From contig NC_081410.1 of assembly GCF_030272615.1 (NCBI RefSeq), forward strand, positions 567,565,152 through 567,629,151: 64,000 bases of DNA, in the 5' to 3' direction. This stretch comes from Cryptomeria japonica. Its lineage: Eukaryota > Streptophyta > Pinopsida > Cupressales > Cupressaceae. Shown here piece by piece: positions 60,454 to 64,000 of this stretch (the first letter of the stretch is position 1; each line of letters opens with the position of its first letter). Under the pieces are notes generated by a model. The model saw nothing but the letters and a program-made list of their open reading frames with translations, made no database searches and was not told the origin of the DNA. The position numbers and the translations under genes were made by a program.

Positions 60454-61669
60454 TTTTTACTGTTTCAGAATTTCAAACTTTCTTTGATTCGGTTTTCGGA
60501 TTTCGCACCTAGGGTTTCAGATCTGGTTTATCTTTGGACTAACCCTTGCAGATTTAGCTAACCAAGTTTTTGCAGCTTGTCTTGGAAACAAAAAAACATT
60601 TTTGTTGAAGGCCCCTTTTTCAAAAAGTCTTTTGGGTTTCTAAAATTTACCTAACTTGTGTGCTTGCAGGAAGGGGTGATCATTTGAAACAACCCAAACT
60701 ACTAACAAATTTTGTTGCAGGTCCTTGGCTAGGGTTTTTGAGATTTTGTTGTGTGCCTTGTTTTCATAGATTAGCAAACACTTCCATTGGTGCACTAAAA
60801 TTGAATCATTGTCTTTTGTGTCTTGAGCAATAGGCTCTTTTTGTTTAATCTTTAGAGGGCCTGTCTTCCCGTGTGGTCATTAGGACTACTAGTGAGAAGA
60901 GAACGACCCAAGTGGTAGCGAGGAAAACCCACCTCATCCGAACCACTATAATCAAATGTATTCATGGTGAAAACTATGAATAACATGTGGTGATTAGTTC
61001 ATACAAACACTATGTTTCCCCATAAACCCGTTTGATCAAATTTATTTGATCATTTGTAGGGCGTAACCCCTACCGGCTGGGAGCCTTCTGTATTTACAGA
61101 GCTGAAAGTGCCGCATGTATGGCCACACGAGCGGATGCCCTTACTAGCACCTTTTTGTTTTAGAAGCCCAAATCCTTCTAGTTGTTGAGGCAGGAGGTCG
61201 GACCTCTGGTAGCAGCCCACACACATACGGTTCTTAGTAGAGATACAAAGTTCGCCATGGGGAGTTTTCATGGGGACTGATGCTTGGCTGACCCAAGAAG
61301 TGAGTGCCGAGGGTGGAGCCAGTGAGGTCAAGCATCTAAGTATCTGCTCTGAATAGCGTAGCCTTAGGGGTAAAACCCTATGTGGGATCAACAACTATTG
61401 TCTTGGCCAGCCATAAGAATTGTGCTTGTCTTATGTTAAACATTCAAACATTCAAGACCAAACAGCTAAACATTGTGTCTTTTGTGTCTTCAAGTGTATG
61501 CAAAACAACTTTACATCAAACAACACACTTTTGGAGTCTAAACACTTGCAAACATTGAGTCCTCATTAACATTGTGTCCTCTTGTCACGAAAAACAGTCA
61601 AACAGTCGGATTTGGTCACAACAAAACAACTTCACAGATTGGAAAAATTGTACGAAGTTTACAGAAACG
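60454..61669 (+). other. F leader between the motif clusters
   Basis: No credible ORF. 60850-60960 (GAGGGCCTGTC, GAACGACC, ACCACTATA) resembles the leader core of A near 6985-7060 (GAGAGGCCTGCC, GAACGACC, GCCGCTATA), so that core is shared across the Tat subfamilies here. Confidence 0.55.
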
Positions 61670-61817
61670 CGTCTGTGTCTGTTCTAACCGCATCTGAGTC
61701 ATCTAAGCACGTCTGTGAAGGGCAGAATAGTGTCTGTGTCTGTAACAGCGTCTGTGTCAAACAGAGACACGTCTGTGTCTGGGAATCGCGTCTGTGAAGT
61801 ATACAGAAGCGTCTATG
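61670..61817 (+). repeat. phased CGTCTGTG cluster 2 in F leader
   Basis: Sites at 61670, 61691 (CATCTG), 61710, 61731 (TGTCTG), 61749, 61770, 61789 and 61810: intervals 21, 19, 21, 18, 21, 19, 21. Same motif and orientation as cluster 1, 1.2 kb downstream. Intervening bases differ from cluster 1. Confidence 0.85.
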
Positions 61818-62309
61818 TCCAAAATTGAAAATTTTTACAGTCTAGCAAACAAAAGAAATCAGTTTCGGAATACTTGAGCTGCCTAGGTTGTTTCTTCAGG
61901 TTTCATCTAGCATTCAATCTGTCCTTGGGTCTCATACAGTCCATCATTGCTTCATATCTTGTTACATTCATACTTGTCTAAACTTGAGTCAAAAAGGTCA
62001 CTTGCTTGTCCTCATTATACTTTGTCAACATACTACATACAACTACACTTTGCTAAGTGGTCCCTCATCAAGGTTTCTTACCTTTGGGTCTCATTTGGTC
62101 TTACTTAGAGTCAAGGTCAGCTTACCTCATCAAGAGAAACAATCATCTCTTTGGAAGTCACACCTACTCTACTACTTACATACTTGGTCTTATACTTTGG
62201 ACATTGCAAGTACACCTCAAGATTCATTTACACTCCATACAACTCTTGGTCTTCCATACTCTTTTCATTTTTCATATAATCTCTCACATCTTGGTCAAAC
62301 ACCTAGTTC
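61818..62309 (+). other. F leader before gag
   Basis: Open frames at 61888-62376 and 62057-62317 overlap the gag start and look like chance ORFs in CTT/CAT-rich sequence. No domain recognised. Confidence 0.4.
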
Positions 62310-64000
62310 ATGGTTGAAACCCGTCTTCAAAAATCTAGGAGAAAAGCTAAAGAAGCTCAAGAGTCTGCAAACATGAGTTCTTATGAGTATGACAATGATT
62401 TATTTTTCAATCCTGAGCACACTACATTGCCTGACATGGATGTTTATAGACACAATCCAAATGTGGAAAACACAGACACTACAAACAAAAATGCTACACA
62501 CAATGACAATGTGGACAACTTTTCAATACAATCAGCAGATGTAGAAGAATCCATAATGAATCCTCATTTCAATAGATTGGTTGAAGAGATAATGAAGAGG
62601 GATAGACAATACTTCTTACACATGATGGCACAAAGTGGAGCTAAAATACCTCATGACTTTGACATGTCTCAACTTATGGAAAACCGACCCTCGCAACAAA
62701 CTCACTCCAACATGGATCAAAGGAGACCCAATAGTGGAGGAAATAGAGGACCGCATATGGTACCTGAATCACCATCAGCTTTGCTTCAAAAACCAGAAAT
62801 CCCACATACACACGGTCAAACATATGATACTTACCTTCGAAGACCATTATGGAAGTCTTATGCAGATAGATATGCTCAATCACATGCTCAAGCTATGGAT
62901 CAATCAAAACAAGTGGACATTCAAAGGCATGCTCAAAATTTGGACACAAGGAAACCTCATGTCAAATTTGGGGGCAACACAATAGAACATGACATGCCTA
63001 TAGAATATGGTATACATGCACAAAATAGATATGGGGTTCCTCAACATGAAGCTATACCAAGTGCTCCCTATATGCCGCATCAATATAGACCTCCTCCATA
63101 CGAACATGTCTATGATCAATATCATCCATACATGCAACAAGCTCCTCCTCAAATTGGTGTCTCAAACATGGGGTATGCTACAAGAAATCGATCGCCGCCT
63201 AAGAATAATTTGGAGCAACAAATCAGAGATTTACAAAAGAAAATGGAGGACATGAGTACACCAAAACCAACATACACTATGAGAGACATATGTCCTTATC
63301 CATTTGATAAGAGCATCCCAATGCCTCCATTTCCTGCACACTTTGTGACGCCAAAATTTGACAAGTATAGAGGAAAAGGAGACCCCAAGGCACACATAAG
63401 ACAATTTTTCACAGCTTGCATTGAGGTAGCGGCAGAAGAAACATATTTGATGAGGTTGTTCCCGCAAAGCTTAGGCGATCAAGCTATGGAATGGTTCTCA
63501 CAATTACCTCCTGGTATTAAGTCATGGGGTGACTTAGCAGAGGCATTTATTTAGCATTTCTCTTACAATATAGAAATAGATATCTCAGTCACTACTTTGT
63601 GTAATACTAAGCAAAAGGAGGGAGAATCTTTTGCGTCATTTTTACAAAGATGGAGAAATCTAGCTAGCAGATTCTCTTGCGAAATCCCACAGAAACAAAT
63701 GGTAGAAATGTTCACTCAAAATGTTAACAAGGACATTGGCTATGATCTAAGGAAAGCTTGTTTGTCCACCTTCAAGGATGTTATTGAAAAGGGCTCAGCA
63801 ATAGAAAAGGTCTTAATTGAGCAAGGAATCATTAAGATATTCAAGGAAAACAAAGATGACTTTAAAGGAAAAGACAAGCCAAGATTTTGGAATAAAAACA
63901 AGAACACAGTCAATGATGGTGTTGTTGATGCCAATACAGTGAGACCCAAGTTCATCTTTTCGGGATCAAGTTCTACAAACAATCAAGTGAATACTCAAAC
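62310..64000 (+). pseudogene. gag of Tat element F, one in-frame TAG, incomplete at window end
   Basis: Starts MVETRLQKSRRK, comparable to A's MAQTRSRSRQ. Residues 1-300 are a variable N-terminal region rich in Gln, His, Tyr and Pro (MPHQYRPPPYEHVYDQYHPYM). The capsid core begins near 63287 with RDICPYPFDK, then TPKFDKYRGKGDPKAHIRQF and WFSQLPPGIK, closely matching A's gag. A TAG at 63552-63554 interrupts it at codon 415, inside the capsid; the same frame then stays open to 64000 (CNTKQKEGESFASFLQRW, FWNKNKNTVNDGVVDA). This may be one recent nonsense mutation; deliberate readthrough at this place is not known in the family. Zinc knuckle and pol lie past the window. Confidence 0.85.

Larger units (their letters stand above)
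59277..64000 (+). mobile_element. element F: another Tat-lineage subfamily, left part
   Basis: LTR, primer site, 2.2-kb leader with two phased CGTCTGTG clusters, and gag from 62310 to the window end. Inserted in E's leader after GAACT (59272-59276), which should recur at its right end. Gag is clearly homologous to A's, while the LTR and primer site differ. Confidence 0.88.

Noticed and set aside
60264-60561. Open frames across the CGTCTGTG cluster (VCV-rich peptides)
   Set aside because: The motif pitch of 19/21 nt is not a multiple of three, so motifs fall in different frames; no start context or homology.
61050-61394. 114-codon minus-strand ORF in the F leader
   Set aside because: No domain; overlaps untranslated leader and has no support from related elements.
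60307-61817. CGCGTCTG motif as derived from a tRNA anticodon arm
   Set aside because: Similar letters occur in some plant tRNA anticodon arms, but the match is about eight bases and nothing else of a tRNA is present; treated as coincidence.

Overview
This is nuclear DNA of a seed plant with a large, repeat-packed genome. I suspect a gymnosperm such as a conifer, but nothing in the window proves that. The evidence is nested plant LTR retrotransposons (Tat-lineage and chromovirus Ty3/gypsy, Ty1/copia) and a spliced fragment of a plant FEY-like short-chain dehydrogenase. I see no intact host gene, no rRNA or tRNA gene and no CRISPR array.

Left block (1-36301): a Tat-lineage array 'B', reading internal 3' end (1-895), LTR (896-2308), internal region, LTR (34912-36301). 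The middle LTR is shared by two internal regions. A second, very young Tat element 'A' (4079-20263) lies inside B's leader. It has two 1881-bp LTRs in which I saw no difference, a CTTTG target duplication, a primer-binding site matching tRNA-Trp, a conserved small leader ORF and one open gag-pol frame of 2426 codons. A's order is gag, zinc knuckle, protease, G-patch, RT, RNase H, second (archaeal-type) RNase H, integrase. B's gag-pol is broken by many stops. Behind it B carries an antisense, decayed plant mobile domain (PMD) gene that A lacks.

Middle (36302-41827): AT-rich flank, a CTTATCACTCC motif cluster, two exons of a FEY-like dehydrogenase pseudogene with a TA microsatellite in the intron, a possible solo LTR, and a Ty1/copia RNase H remnant.

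Right block (41828-64000): an old Ty3/gypsy element 'D' (LTR, tRNA-Met primer site, gag, protease, then RT and RNase H) cut three times. The cuts are a 935-bp solo LTR (target duplication ATGGA), a ~3-kb LTR-like insertion 'G' (CATGA) that itself holds chromovirus 'C' (46376-53076, TCAGC), and Tat element 'E' (LTR at 56398). E is interrupted by another Tat element 'F' (LTR 59277-60085, gag from 62310), which runs off the window.

The least expected structure is a set of short GC-containing motifs spaced about 20 nt apart in the untranslated parts of the Tat elements. A/B/E carry AGCGCT-like sites after the primer site, and B also carries them before the 3' LTR. F carries CGTCTGTG sites in two clusters. 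Motif sequences differ between families but the spacing (alternating roughly 18-19 and 21-22 nt) is shared. A 44-nt hairpin near the polypurine tract is also conserved.
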